Counted from the first letter of the stretch, positions 12,093-24,428 are shown. The stretch: 64,000 bases of DNA from Temnopleurus reevesii (GCA_036244855.1 BQKZ01000087.1:1-64000), one strand, 5' to 3'. The notes: generated from the letters alone by a model not told the origin. Made by a program: numbers and translations.

Positions 12093-12605
12093 TCTCTCTC
12101 TGAGGCTCGTTTCGGTGATTTAAAGTCTTAAAAAATGACCTAATGACGTTGAATTTGAGATTTAATATCGTCATTTTGATACCAATGTCATCCATTAAGG
12201 ATGTAGCTTTGTTAGGGAATAATTTGTGTAATGTGGGAGGGAGCGGCTTGTGAAAAAGTGTTTCTCTGAGACTCGTTTCGATGATATAAAGTTATAAAAA
12301 ATACCTACCGACATCGAGTTCGTCGTTTTGATACCGATGTCATCCATTAAACATTTAGCTTTGTTAGGGAAGGGTTTTTTTTTAAAGTGGAAGGGTTGTA
12401 ACTTGTCATTTCACTGGTCGTGACTGTATTGCAAACTGTCTCTCTGAGACTCGTTTTGATGATATAAAGTCTTAAAAATTACCTACTGACGTCGAATTCG
12501 TCGTTTTGATACCGATGTCATCCATTAAACATTTAGCTTTGTTGGCGATTGGTTTGCTTAATGTGGACAGGAGCAACTTGTTCTAGTGATCGTGAATGTA
12601 TTGAA
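12093..12605. repeat. Three tandem copies of a 170-180 bp unit
   Basis: Units start near 12093, 12262 and 12438, each with CTCTGAGACTCGTTTCGATG, TCGTTTTGATACCGATGTCA and TCCATTAAACATTTAGCTTT. Copies two and three are closest. It is non-coding. Confidence 0.85.
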
Positions 12606-13686
12606 AAGAAAACGATGTGTGTATGAATATACCCACTTGAGGATGAGCAGCCAGTCCAAGTAAAGTGTCACGCAAGCAACCTCATAAAAGTGTAATATAG
12701 AAAGTATTGTTATTAATCGAACGATAATCTATTTGTAATTATAGATAAATATATTATCTTCAATTACTTATTAATTATAATATATTTCAACAGAGCAAAA
12801 GCAAGATTGATTGTTGTCATGAAGGTCCTGATTAAAACAATAATTTAAACTACAATCGATACAAAGTGATATCAAATACTGTATGAATAAGTTGAATTCA
12901 AAACGTTGAAAAGAAGGAATTTAAAGAAACCAAAAGTGACTTTCACTATAACAGAAAATTATGTAAAAAAGACATAGATGAAATGTGTATTTAAGCTGTC
13001 TCAGACACTCGCGAAAAGTCGTATCTCCGCAAGTATTTAGAAGAAATTACCATCGGTAACCTTGATTGATAATTTGGAATCACATTTAGTATTATTGAAT
13101 TCTATTAGATAGGTAACTAGACAACGCCTAAAGGAAAGTGTGCATTTTCTATAAAAGCATCCTTAATATCTAAATCATACTGGTAATAGTGTTGTTACTG
13201 TATGTCTTATCAGCTTATTTTTGCTTGGGGAAATCGTGTGAAATATGGACGACTGTATAGTGAATAATTTAATCGTAAACTAGATCAAGTGTTCGTGTCG
13301 GGGTGCCTATGTCACACGAAATATTTAGAATGAAAATTCCATATGAATAAAGTGGTTCGTCGATAGTCAATTACTTTTAACAGCATTGAATGCACTTTGA
13401 GCAGAACGGACAAAGGGATCAGACAAAATAAACAACTCCGATTCAAGCTTTATTAATATCCTTACACACAAAATAATGTACCTTCCCTGTTCCCTCATTG
13501 AACAGGTGCAACATTTTTTTTTTATTCCTTTGCAGGATGAGATGAAATGAAAATTCTATTGTGATTGATGAATACTAGAATAGGAATTGTTTTATTTCTC
13601 TAATTTCTTTGTGGTCTCATGAAATGGTATCCTTTAGTAGTTTTTAGAGCAGACATAATCTCAGTGTTCTAAAACCTCATCAAGGT

Positions 13687-14306
13687 TGACTCACATCTTA
13701 TCGTTTTTAGCCAACGTCTGTCGTTTACGTGGACGCAGATATACGGTGGGACGACGCTAAGCTGACGCTAACGCATCCGTACGTCGAGCACGAGAGGAAC
13801 GCCTTCAACGCCAAACATCCTGTGGAGCTGCGCCTGCCCTCTATCTTCACTCCTTCCTGTTCTCTTCTCATACCGTCCTTACAACTTGTAACGTTACAGA
13901 CCCTTCTCCTTAATCCTCTTATTTTCTCATTTCTCTAATTTTATTATGTATTTTGTCACAATTACTTATTGTGCTTTCACAAATTGTAACTCTTAGTAAT
14001 CTTAATGTAAGAAGGGGCATGCGTTCTACAAGCCTCGCTTTTTCGGCATGCCCCTCCATCTCTCTATCACCTGCTTTTCAAACATTGTGTATCATGACTT
14101 GTCTTTGTGAATATTTTTGTTTCTCTTGCAAATGTTTATAATTTGTTGTTGAAATTGTGAAAATGATATTGAAATGGAAAATAAAATAAATCAAATCAAA
14201 TCAACGTCGGTCAGCTAAACTTTTTGCTCGGTATTTCTGCCTTCACGTTAATGCCATGATCTTTGTGCAGATGTTGGCTTTAAACGCAAATGTGTAAGTC
14301 AGGCTA
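13687..14306. mobile_element. Family B repeat split by a LINE 3' end
   Basis: Left part 13687-13837 has TTTTTAGCCAACGTCTGTCG, GCTGACGCTAACGCATCCGT and ACGTCGAGC. The right part resumes at about 14204 with CGTCGGTCAGC, GGCTTTAAACGCAAATGTGT. The insert at about 13838-14203 ends AAAATAAAATAAATCAAATC, a LINE-type 3' tail. Confidence 0.65.
13838..14203 (+). mobile_element. LINE 3' UTR and tail
   Basis: The insert is a non-coding T-rich 3' UTR (with an inner hairpin, AAGGGGCATGC against GCATGCCCCT, 14012-14056), ending in GGAAAATAAAATAAATCAAA with repeated TCAAA. It is 5'-truncated and sits inside a family B element. Confidence 0.55.
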
Positions 14307-14699
14307 GAGATGAAGTGGTCGTAACAATATCAATCTGCCTCACCCACGAATGGGAATTAGAAGGACCATATTCATGACATTAACGATACAAAAAGCAAAT
14401 ATGCCATTTGCACATCTCCATCAGCTAATAATCTTACAATACATGAAATGTATCCCGCATTCTGTTTTAGACCAAAGGCAATACCATGACGAGGGGATTC
14501 ATCTTTTAATGCATTCTGACAATTTGCGGACCTCATTTTGATCATCTGATTATACCCAACACTTTCTAATATTCATAGACACGGAAAATGCTTCCCTACC
14601 GCTGCCCTCGCTGATGAACTGAAGTAGGGTGGCCTCGAAATGAGCATAAAATCTCGGATGTGACTGACCAAAACTATACTGTCACGACTGTCTGGTTTT

Positions 14700-14965
14700 T
14701 AGTCTATAGGTTCGTGTGAAGGCGTAATCACAATATTGGCGTTTTCAGCGAATGCGTAGCGAGAAATGCGCAGAAATACAGGAAAGACGACTGACTGACA
14801 CTGACCTGTGCATACGTCAGTTGCAACACAACGAATTCAACGTTAGCCAAGCTTCTCCACTGCTTCTCCGAACGACAACGTATTTCTATATCATGTAAAT
14901 GTAATATGTAATGATGATACGTTAGCTACAGCTATAGCCACAAATTTGTGACACAGCCTTAATGC
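14700..14965. mobile_element. Family B repeat, strongly diverged
   Basis: GTGCATACGTCAGTTGCAAC, AATTCAACGTTAGCCAAGC and CTTCTCCGAACGACAACG resemble the family core. The ends are unclear. Confidence 0.4.
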
Positions 14966-15465
14966 ATTATGGTCTATCCAACGCCATGGTTATTATAAGA
15001 TTTAATGTCATTATAAGACTTTGTTAAGGAGGGGAGGACAACTTGAATGGCATTCAACGTGTTTAAGAAATGGATGAAGGAAGGTCGGCTTGGTTTGCAA
15101 ATGAGGATCTGATTTCATTATGTAGTGTACTTGTATGCAGTGCGTATGTTAAAGCAGTGCGTAATTACAGCATTCAACTCAATCTGATAAGCGAATAATG
15201 ATTGGCGAATAATAAACCGATTTAATGGAAGTCGACATTTTAATTCAAACAAGATAAAAATATTAATCAGTTGGCTAAAGCGAAAGGAGTACACTCAAAA
15301 TGATATCATAATTATGAACATCATGCTCTTTTGTCAGTATGTAGTAGTTCCTTGTATTATTCTATATTTACAGAGACTAGGCCTGCTCTTGTGAAAAACG
15401 TGTGAACATTAATTTCCTTAATTCGCATAGAATGTTGTAGAGTGACCGTATTGTTCCAAATTACT

Positions 15466-16730
15466 CCGAATTTGGGGGAGTACCTGTTTCAAAACAATAC
15501 ATTTATGAGTAATTAAATGTGTAAAAGATAAATGTTATCTACATTTCTACATGGGGAGACTATTTCATAATGACCATAACGAGATATTAGAAAGATATTT
15601 TCATGGATATATTTAGATGATCACTTCCGAGAAATGAATCAAACTAGATCGAGTTAAGAGTGATCGATTGCGACTGGATTCCACGTCTAAACAATCCATT
15701 ACACCTGTCATTACGACTGTTATTGGAATCGATCATATCAATATTGACAGAATCCACCTCAGTACCGTGATTTTCCGAATAAGTTTTGGGGATAACTTAT
15801 TTCATTACAAAGAGTAATTATTGGTGTAAAAAAAATAAATGCTATCTACGTTTGTACATGGGGATATTATTTTATAATGACAGTAAAAATGATAAAATAG
15901 GCAGATATTTTTATGTACATAATTTGGTTAACATTTCCGAGAAACTAATCAAAGGTTCAGATTTGAGTGAGTTAAACAAGACTTGTCAGTGATCGATTGC
16001 GACTGGATTCCACGTCTAAACTATCCATTATACCTGTCATTGCGACTGTTATTGGAATCGACCATGTCAATATGGACTGAATCCACCTCAGTTCCGTAAT
16101 TTTCCGAATAACCCCGAATTTTTTGGGATTACTTATTTCATTACAAAGAGTAATTATTGGTGTAAAAAGAGAAATACTATCTACGTTTGCACATGGGGAT
16201 ATTATTTCATAATGACAGTAAAAATGATAAGATATGCACATATTTTTATGTAGATATTTGGTGAATATTTCTGAGAAATGAATCAAACTGGATCGAGGTA
16301 AGCCACACGAGTTAAGAGTGATCGATTGCGACTGGATCCCACGTCTAAACAATCCATTACACCCGTCATTACGACTGTTATTGGAATCGATCATGTCAAT
16401 ATGAACTGAATCCCCTCCAGTTCCGTAATGTTCCGAATTCCTTCGAATTTGGGAATTACTAAATTCATTACAAAGAGTAATTATAGGTGCAAAAGGATGC
16501 TACATTTCTACATGGGTTTTGATAATGACAGTGAGCATGATAAGATAGACACATATCTTTATGTACATACTTTTGAGCATTTCCGAGAAATGAATCAAAC
16601 TGGATTGAGGCAAACCACACGACTTAAGAGTGATTGATTGCGACTGGATACCAAGTCTAAAATATCCATTACACCTGTCATTACGACTGTTATTGGAATC
16701 GATCATGTCAATATGAACTGAATCCTCCCT
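15466..16730. repeat. Four tandem copies of a 300-340 bp unit
   Basis: Units begin about 15466, 15776, 16111 and 16439. Each carries CATTACAAAGAGTAATTAT-like sequence, ACATGGGG, TTTCCGAGAAATGAATCAAA, GTGATCGATTGCGACTGGAT and CATTACGACTGTTATTGGAA. Identity is highest in the last 120 bases of each unit. It is non-coding. Confidence 0.9.
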
Positions 16731-17477
16731 TCATTCATTACGTTACTGGGTCTAGCGCATGAACTAATGCACTGGTCGTGCTACCCCCTTAACCGAAATC
16801 TGTACACAAATAGAAGAAGGGATTCTGAAACAGTTCTATGCTTTTCCTGTCTACGGGACCTTAAGAGTGTTTTCTTTTTAATATTCAATGGTTAGTCATT
16901 TTTGATCCTTTGAAGGGTATTCAAAATCTCATGGGATTCTCGATATGGTTGATAATTTTCAGGTTAAATTATGATTTGGGACATATAGGTTCGGGAGGGG
17001 GTGGGTTCGAGGGCCTTGATGCACATCGTTGTCCGCCCCCAAACACACACGCACACACCTGAGGGTCGACGAGAAATGAAGATCGTTTTTTTTTATTTAA
17101 CATGTAACCCGAGAGATGGATGGTCAAGCTGCCCCCCCCCCCCCNGGTGGGGGTGGGGGCGAAGGCAGCCCGTCCCCTATACAACGCATAAACGATTGTT
17201 CCCTTGGTTCACGTCATTGTCAACCTCACCCCCGCTCCCTTAGTTACGAGATAGACAAGAAGTGATGATCTCTTTTTATTTAATTTTACTTGTTAGCCAG
17301 GAGGGGGTAAAGGTCAAGTCAAGCTGCCGAGCTGCCCCCCCCCCCACACACACACACACACATGTCAGCCAATTCTGGGTCCAACCCTGGGCTAGCTTCT
17401 TGCGTTGGACGGATGTGCTGCTCAATTCTATAGTTTTGATCGGTCAACTCATTGCAGTCTGCAAAGACTCTCTTCCC
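16731..17477. other. Intron DNA with C-rich tracts and CA repeats
   Basis: Two similar blocks (near 17080-17145 and 17265-17345) end in poly-C with neighbouring (CA)n. The N at 17145 lies in a C/G run and is probably a contig join. Confidence 0.6.
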
Positions 17478-17680
17478 GATAGTCATCACCCGAACTATTC
17501 CAAGATTAATGTCATGATTTATTGATTTTCCGTCACGTATGAGTCGTCAGTATCCAGTGGAATTTGTCATTGTCTCCGTAAAGTGACGACATTCAGACCC
17601 GATCCGCCCTCATCTGCTCATTTCATACAGATTTTCTTACACTCATGTGACAGTATCTGTTCGATATGATACTATCAGAA

Positions 17681-17898
17681 CCTTGCGTTTTTAGCCTGCG
17701 TCGGCCCAGCGTTGTTGATAATTAAAAACGCCCCCTGGACGCAGGTCATTCGATAGACTGGCGTTCGGCGTAATCTCCTTCAGGGCAAGCCGAACGCCAG
17801 TCGACCGTCTGTTCCGCGTGTGCTATGCGCTCATGGAGCGTTTTTAATTTCCAGAAACGTTGGCCCGACGCAGGCTAAAAAAAGTGAGTTGGCCTTAA
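17681..17898. mobile_element. Palindromic MITE, family A copy 3
   Basis: CCTTGCGTTTTTAGCCTGCG and TCGGCCCAGCGTTGTTG at the left, GGAGCGTTTTTAATTTCCAG and CCCGACGCAGGCTAAAAA at the right. Confidence 0.85.
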
Positions 17899-18109
17899 AG
17901 ATGATACTCATCACCCAAACTATTTCAAGATTAATACCATGATTTATTGATTTTCCGTCACGTATGAGTCGTCAGTTTTCAGTGGAATTTGTCATTGTCT
18001 CCACAAAGTGATGACATTCAGACCCTATCCGCCGTCATTTCAAATAGATTTCCTTACACTCATGTGACCGTATCAATTCGATATGATTCTGACAGAACGT
18101 TGTATTACA

Positions 18110-18340
18110 GGCCGACTCACACTTTTCCGTTTTAGCCTGCGTCGGTCCAGCGTTTTTGGCAATTAAAAACGCTCCCAGGACGCAGGTCATACGGTGGACT
18201 GACGTTCGGCGTACGCTCCTTGAGTGCAAGCCAAACGTCAGTCCGCAGTGTCATCTGCGTATGTTGTGCGCTCGAGGAGTGTTTTTAATATACAAAAAAC
18301 GCGGGGCCGACGCAAGCTTATAACGCAAACGTGTGAAACC
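18110..18340. mobile_element. Palindromic MITE, family A copy 4
   Basis: CTCACACTTTTCCGTTTTAG and TCGGTCCAGCGTTTTTGG at the left, GGCCGACGCAAGCTTATAAC and GCAAACGTGTGA at the right. It was duplicated together with copy 3. Confidence 0.85.
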
Positions 18341-18964
18341 CTTGAAAGAAATCTAAAGTGTCTAAAAAAAACAATGTACACGTTGAACACAAGAAAGCGC
18401 AGAAATTCAATTAGAACATGAAAAAAAAAAGTTCGAGTGAATTTGGACAGTGAATAATGAAGTTACAAATATTTGAAAGATACTTCGAAAATTAGAACAG
18501 TTATATGTTTTCTTTAAGCAAATTGTCAACTCTATATTACGTGACATAACGTGGTAATGACGTATGTTCGTCACTTCTCTCCATTTTGCCACAATCATAT
18601 TTCATTGCTTTTGAAACCTTTGGTTTTTTATTCTTCAAAGCAAATTACTTTTTGTTGATGAATTCATATATGTAAGTGGTTAAATGCAACAGTGCATTAA
18701 TGGAAAGAATAACACAAAAGTGTCGGGGATAGAAACAACACCGGGAAGTGACATTAACTGGCGCGAAAAAATTCTTTCCACACAAGCTCCACACATTAGC
18801 TTTGTGGATGACTTCTAACTCTCTGATCGGCGTAATGTGGCCCAATTCCTGTATTAATATTTGTTTTAATTAAATATGTGAATGCCCAACAGCAGTAAAA
18901 CCAGGGTGTCTATGATCATAATGATATCGGTGTGTGGAATGCTAGCCGGCCATCCACCAATATT

Positions 18965-19219
18965 AAGGCTGACTCACACCTTTGCGTTTAGCCTGCGTCG
19001 GTCCAGCGTTTTTAACAATCAAAAGCGCTCCCCTTGCGTACAGTTTAGGCTGAGCAGACGGTGGACTGACTTTCGGCTTGCGTTCAAGAAGCGTACGTCG
19101 AACGCCATTCCATTGAATAATGACTTGCGAATTTGTGCGTCAAGGGAGCGTTTATAATTTTCAAAACCACTGGGCTGCCGCAGGCTAAAAACGCATAGGT
19201 GTATATAAGTCAACCTTTA
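18965..19219. mobile_element. Palindromic MITE, family A copy 5
   Basis: AAGGCTGACTCACACCTTTG and CCTGCGTCGGTCCAGCGTTT at the left, GGAGCGTTTATAATTTTCAA and GCCGCAGGCTAAAAACG at the right, with outer AAGTCAACCTTTAG. Confidence 0.85.
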
Positions 19220-19580
19220 GGGGAGCAGTCGCATATTTGCGTTAATTGCCAACGTAGCGCTAACATTGATTGAATTTATTCCACGGTATCGGTGTACAGA
19301 ATGACACAGGAAAGACACTGATCTGACGATGTGTTTCCAACGTTTAATTCGAAACAAACATACGATTTTGATCTTGACTTTGCCTAGAATCTATGCTCCT
19401 TGAACAGAGAATCACGGAGGAATGATGCTTAATTAGTGACGTTGATGGTGCATACACGCGTTAGCGTCAGCTAAGTGAATTCCTTCAGTATTTCTGTGTC
19501 TTTTAAATTTCATGTACGCTAGTCAAACATTGTCTAAAAAAGATCTAAAAGGTGTGGTTGGTAATTTGGGCTTGTACTAA
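19220..19580. mobile_element. Family B-like repeat, diverged
   Basis: TTGCCAACGTAGCGCTAACA and ACACGCGTTAGCGTCAGCTA match family B core segments, separated by about 200 bases of unrelated sequence. Confidence 0.4.
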
Positions 19581-20689
19581 ATGTACCTAATTGCGAGCGT
19601 CAGTCAAACACACGCCTCTGCGCATCGGGGAATATTCAGCAAGCGCTCGACATAATGATGGCTATAAATGATGGGGATTGTAACATAAAATATATCCGAT
19701 AACTTGTAAATTAATTGTATATCTGTGTACACATTTTGGCATAAACTTACGATTAATATTCATCATAAGTTGCATATTTATGTAACATATGTGTGTGACT
19801 GCATCCTCGAACATGAATATTGATTCGCCTTTAGGGGTCTCTCGAAAGACATTCAGATTAATAAAGTGTGAAGTAATGCAACCTGGTCAGGCTGACCAAT
19901 GAAATCATGACTATTGACATTTGCTTTTCGAAACCCTTTCTAATATCAATAATATCCGGTGAAATTTCAGTTGAAATTAAACCTGTTTGCTATCAATTTA
20001 CACGACTAGATAGAATTGTAAGGATAATTCTTTCATTTAGGACATATTGTTTATTTTTAGTTTTGAACATCTATTTTCAAATTTTATGCAATTCTCTGAA
20101 TATCAATTTTACGATCAGTACCGAAACTAAATATTGTGTTTAATGTAGGTAGGTATACGTTCAGTTTATTGAGAACTTTACTTATATTCACTTTCGATTT
20201 TGAGTATAAAAAGTTCATGGTTTCACGTTAGAATGTAATTTCCGCAAAATAATTGCAATAATTGTGTTGATCCGTGTACACCTGTCACTATGACAACTGT
20301 CATTAAGGTTTAATAAAAAATAATTGTCGGGATTCATGAATGTAGATTCCTATTGTGATCTCGTTGATGAGTCTGACCTATATATAAATCTCGGAGCGTG
20401 CAAGTGATTAAAGTGTTACCTGGAAATTTATTGCATATAATGTGATAAATGGGTCATTGAATTATCCTTTTTTCTTTCATGTGAAACGGACTGTTGGGAA
20501 TAAGGGTAATGGATTAGATTGAATACGACCAGTTTGCCGGGGACAAAAAAAATGGATCCTCTATGTTTACAATATTTAGATTATGGTACTTATTTTGAGA
20601 TTAAATCACCCTTTATATAACATTGGTTACGTACCGCGTTGTTACACATGTTTTGAAACAATGTCGCGGTTTTGTTTCATTCGTCACAG

Positions 20690-20979
20690 TACAGTCACAG
20701 TCAAAGTAGACCGGAAGTACACGTCACATTTTGTGCGCAGATGTGGGTTGTTACGTCACAGCTAGGATTTTATCTGTGACGCGCCTTCCCAATCTGTGAC
20801 GAATATTTCTCGATTTTCCCGTTCGCTCACTGATTCATGACGAGCCATTGTGACGTCATCTTGAACTAGTTGACTGAAAGCTAAACTCCTTTTACATGTT
20901 TTAGGAGTGAACGAACGAAAGCAGTTACTTGTTGACATTGGTTGACCTTTACTTCCGGTCGAATGTTACTGTGACTGTA
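20690..20979. repeat. Inverted repeat with a cluster of TGACG motifs
   Basis: The left arm (ACAGTCACAGTCAAAGTAGA, CCGGAAGTAC) is mirrored by TTTACTTCCGGTCGAATGTT and ACTGTGACTGT at the right. Between them are TTACGTCACA, TGTGACGCGC, TGTGACGAAT, CATGACGAG and a perfect CRE TGACGTCA at 20851-20858. It could be a MITE or a regulatory block. Confidence 0.6.
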
Positions 20980-21067
20980 TCATATCAAACAGTGAACAGA
21001 AGGGTGAATAAGAAGAAGAAGAAGATGAAAATAAAAAGCTGGTGAAAAGCAGAAACGAAAATTACAT

Positions 21068-21245
21068 ATGGGGTGTTGCTCAAAAGTTGCAATTGATCGC
21101 AAGTTGCAGTTGATCGGAACGCGCCAATCAAAATCATTGTTTCACGCGCGTCTTGTTAAATGCGCATACCGTGCGCGAATAAAAATGCGCGTTACAATTC
21201 GCAAAGTTGCAGTTGATTTGCAGTTGATTTTGAGCAACACCCCAT
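21068..21245. mobile_element. 178-bp MITE with perfect 18-bp terminal inverted repeats
   Basis: It begins ATGGGGTGTTGCTCAAAA and ends with the exact reverse complement. Inside, GTTGCAGTTGAT occurs near both ends in direct orientation. A 111-codon frame runs through it but has no family resemblance. Confidence 0.85.
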
Positions 21246-21330
21246 TAATCTATCATCCAAAATGGCCATGTATAACGTTTGATCTGATGTGGAGAAAGAT
21301 GTCTCAAATAGAATTAAAAAAGGAAACGTG

Positions 21331-21941
21331 CTTAAAGTGGAATGAAACCCTGGAATTAATTTGCTATCAGTCGATGAAGGAAAATATGATGATCAAACTG
21401 TGAAAATTTGAGCTTAATTGGACAGTCCGTTCAAAAGTTACGAATTTTCAAAGTTTCAATTATCCCATGTCATGGGGATCCTTAAATTGGCAACGCTTAA
21501 CAAATCTATGACGATATGCGGACAACTCTCCATTTATTTTGTACATAATTTTTTATAATTATGGAATTTAATTGAATATACCAAAACTATTCAACATTAT
21601 TCTTCCAACAATACTTGAAGAATTATCCAACACCTATAATACTGACGAGAAAAGGGAAAATTTTGTCCACTTTTCTGAAAAAAGAAGAAATTGTTAAATT
21701 TTGTGTACAGAATGAATGGAGAGCTGTCCACAAATACGTCACAGATTTGAACGTAGACGACTAATAATTGGTCGGCGTTGCCGACTCGAGGATTCCCATG
21801 ACGGGACATTCACTATAACTTTGTAAATTCATAACTTTTGAATGGATCGTCGGATTATGCTCAAATTTTCACAGTTGGGTCATTTTATTTTTCTCCATCT
21901 ACTGAGAGAATATAAAATGCAGGGTTTCGTTCTTCTTTAAG
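21331..21941. mobile_element. Large foldback element, family D copy 1
   Basis: Arms of about 250 bp: CTTAAAGTGGAATGAAACCC, ACTGTGAAAATTTGAGC and CATGGGGATCC at the left, answered by GCTCAAATTTTCACAGTT and GCAGGGTTTCGTTCTTCTTT at the right. It is the same family as 30127-30750. Confidence 0.85.
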
Positions 21942-22374
21942 TGAAATTTGATTAAATCACAAAGAAGCGATTGTATTTGTGAGCGTTGTGGCTTTTATTT
22001 GGCATTCAACCGTTGTTATTTGAAGAGTCGAAACCCTTTATTCGTCCGCATCCAGGAAAATCTCACCATTCAATCAAATTGAACACATGAGCTTCATAAA
22101 ACCATACATCATTATTGATTTTTATAGACTGAGTCGCGAGTGTAAATGAAAATTCACATATTATGTTTGGCAATTTAGAGAATAATGATAACCCGAGGTA
22201 ATTGTTGTGTTTGATTCCCAAATAACTTTCAATTTACCGCATCCATTGAAAATAACATGACTGACAATAGTATTTAAAGGAAATATGATCATTTTACGTA
22301 ACGTGATATATAATTATCTAAATGATATTGATATTGATAGATAGGATTTATTCAATATTGTCGCCAACGGCACA

Positions 22375-22480
22375 CAAAGGGGTACACACGCTACTGATGT
22401 GTGAAGTTAACCAGAGGCTATGAGAAAATCATAAGATGTACCAGATGGGACTCGAACAAACGACCTCTGATATAATTAAT
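22375..22480 (-). mobile_element. tRNA-derived SINE fragment
   Basis: The minus strand carries GTTCGAGTCCCATCTGG (B-box) preceded by AGAGGTCGTTT. The remainder of the body is short and diverged. Confidence 0.5.
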
Positions 22481-24354
22481 ATTCCTAAAAGATAACAAAA
22501 CTGAATTCTTAAATGTATTCCATCAGAAGAGACAAGAGCAAAATTGAATTTTTATTTTCATATTTTGTGGTATTATTTCTTGTATTTTTTCTTTCTCTTT
22601 TAGTTTTCAATGTTTTCTCTGTTTTTTTTTTCTTATTCATTTGTTGAACTTTTAATTGACTCATCTATCAATTTTGTCATTATGTTTTTGAGAGGGTTCT
22701 GGAATGAAAATCGAAATGTAAAAGACTCTAACATTATAAGTTGGTCAATACCCCTGCATGTCGTTAACGACCCGACAAAACACCATGTGAAACCTTGAAG
22801 AACTAATCGAATCAATACAAAAATTACAAAACATATAAATTCAGAATTATCTACAATATACAAAAAATGACTCAGTTGAATTTCACATTTGGCAATACCA
22901 TGTACCACTGACTTGTGCAGGATCAAGACGGTATTAAAAATGAAATATAATTAAACTATATTCTAACTAGTGCCAGATCATTTTATATATTTTTATGATT
23001 GGTTAAATGATAATGTCGCATTGATTCGGTCATTGTATAAATAGGTTAAAATAGGGCATTGGTTGAATGCTCGCTTGGATTATTTTTCGATAATGATCAT
23101 ATTTTTCTGTTGATATCATCGGCATGATAATTGTTGAGTTTTTAGGCAAAATATGCTACAAAAATCTACACATATTCACATTATAAACACTGTCATGAGC
23201 ACTTGTTGATGGAGATGACATTGTGTCTATATTACATCTATCTATTCCTAATTCGTTTCCAATTGGAAATTGATTACTTACGTGATAGGATTGAAACGTT
23301 ACTAAGGTCCCAAAAGGTCATGATTATGTTGATGATCTTGAACACAAATGAGAGGCTTTATTAAGTGATAAGTATTATGAAGAAGGGCTTTATTGGCGTA
23401 CAAGGGCGAGTTTTGTGTGTGACGTGATTGAACGTGATTGGGAGGGCGAGATGGGCGGAATTGTTAACCGAGTCTTTGTTAAATAATTTATGAATAATGA
23501 AAGTGTTTAAAGCTAAAGTAAAGTTTTGCTAAAAGCGAATATATTTTCATCGCCAGATTGTTGTCTTCAAATCTATATGAAATGAAATATAATATCATAC
23601 ACATATTGCACAAAAGATTGTGCGAAAAATGATCGAGTTTGGGAAAAGCTATAACCTAAAATTTGCATTTTTTTAGTGTCGTGCTTCACGACACTAATTC
23701 AATATTTTCTTTCTTGATAAAGGACAACTTCCCATGCTCAGACTTGGATGAAAATTTCAGAATTTAATTGTTGTGTATATCTCTATACCATTCTATTGTC
23801 AAATCGCAGAAATAACTAAGAGGGCGCTAAATATGATTTAACGGTAAAATTCTAATTTTCAAAAGAATCAGTTCGTAAAATATATGCTATGGTCTCAAAA
23901 TGTGTATAAGAATTACATGTCATGATAAACATCCCCAATATTTACATTTCTCCATCTTTACAAAAATTATACTGGGGCTTTAATTTGTCGTTGCTTTTTT
24001 GCTTTTTATGGGAGTTTGCGAGTGGTTTATTATGGCGTCTACATATATTTTAACATCAATAATAAAATTGTCTACGTTTATAATATAACTTTTCCAACAT
24101 CCTGGTTGAAAAATTATTCATTGAATTAAATCTTGTGTAATCAAAGAAAATTAGTAAATTGAAACCAATTGCACCGTTTGTAATCTATTTGCAATAAGTT
24201 TTAAAAGTTGTCATGATATTGATTTTGATTTGTGTGTCCATCAAACGAAATCTAAACTACTAGTCCAAAGCTGAATACTGTCAAAGGAGTAATATATATA
24301 TAATTATGATTTATTTTGTATCTTAATATTTTTTTCATTCCCTTTTTTCTGCAG

Positions 24355-24428
24355 TACGGGTTCATCAATATATGCGTGAAGGCCCTTGTCACGGAGAAGT
24401 TCGGAGAAGAAGCATGGGTCAAAATAAA
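24355..24428 (+). CDS. GUCY1B2: Guanylate cyclase exon 2 (HNOB domain, N-terminal)
   Basis: The exon encodes residues 2-26, beginning YGFINICVKALVTEKFGEEA, which matches the first helices of the heme-NO-binding domain of beta-2 subunits. It is preceded by a pyrimidine-rich tract and TGCAG, and followed by GTAAGT. It starts in phase 0 and ends after two bases of a Lys codon (phase 2), which the first base of exon 3 completes. A foldback MITE (24444-24607) begins 15 bases after the splice site, so this intron boundary tolerated a transposon insertion very close by. Confidence 0.93.

Larger units (their letters stand above)
17478..18340. repeat. 425-bp tandem duplication, each unit containing a family A MITE
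   Basis: The sequence from 17478 is repeated from 17903 (GATTTATTGATTTTCCGTCA, CGTATGAGTCGTCAGT, GTGGAATTTGTCATTGTCTC), including the MITE insertions at 17681-17898 and 18110-18340. The MITE was therefore present before duplication. Confidence 0.9.
10697..24354 (+). other. GUCY1B2: Cyclase intron 1
   Basis: A 13.7-kb intron containing a 497-base gap, tandem arrays at 12.1, 15.5 and 17.5 kb, family A and B MITEs, and foldback elements near 21 kb. Much of 19.6-20.6 and 22.5-24.2 kb holds nothing recognisable. Confidence 0.85.
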
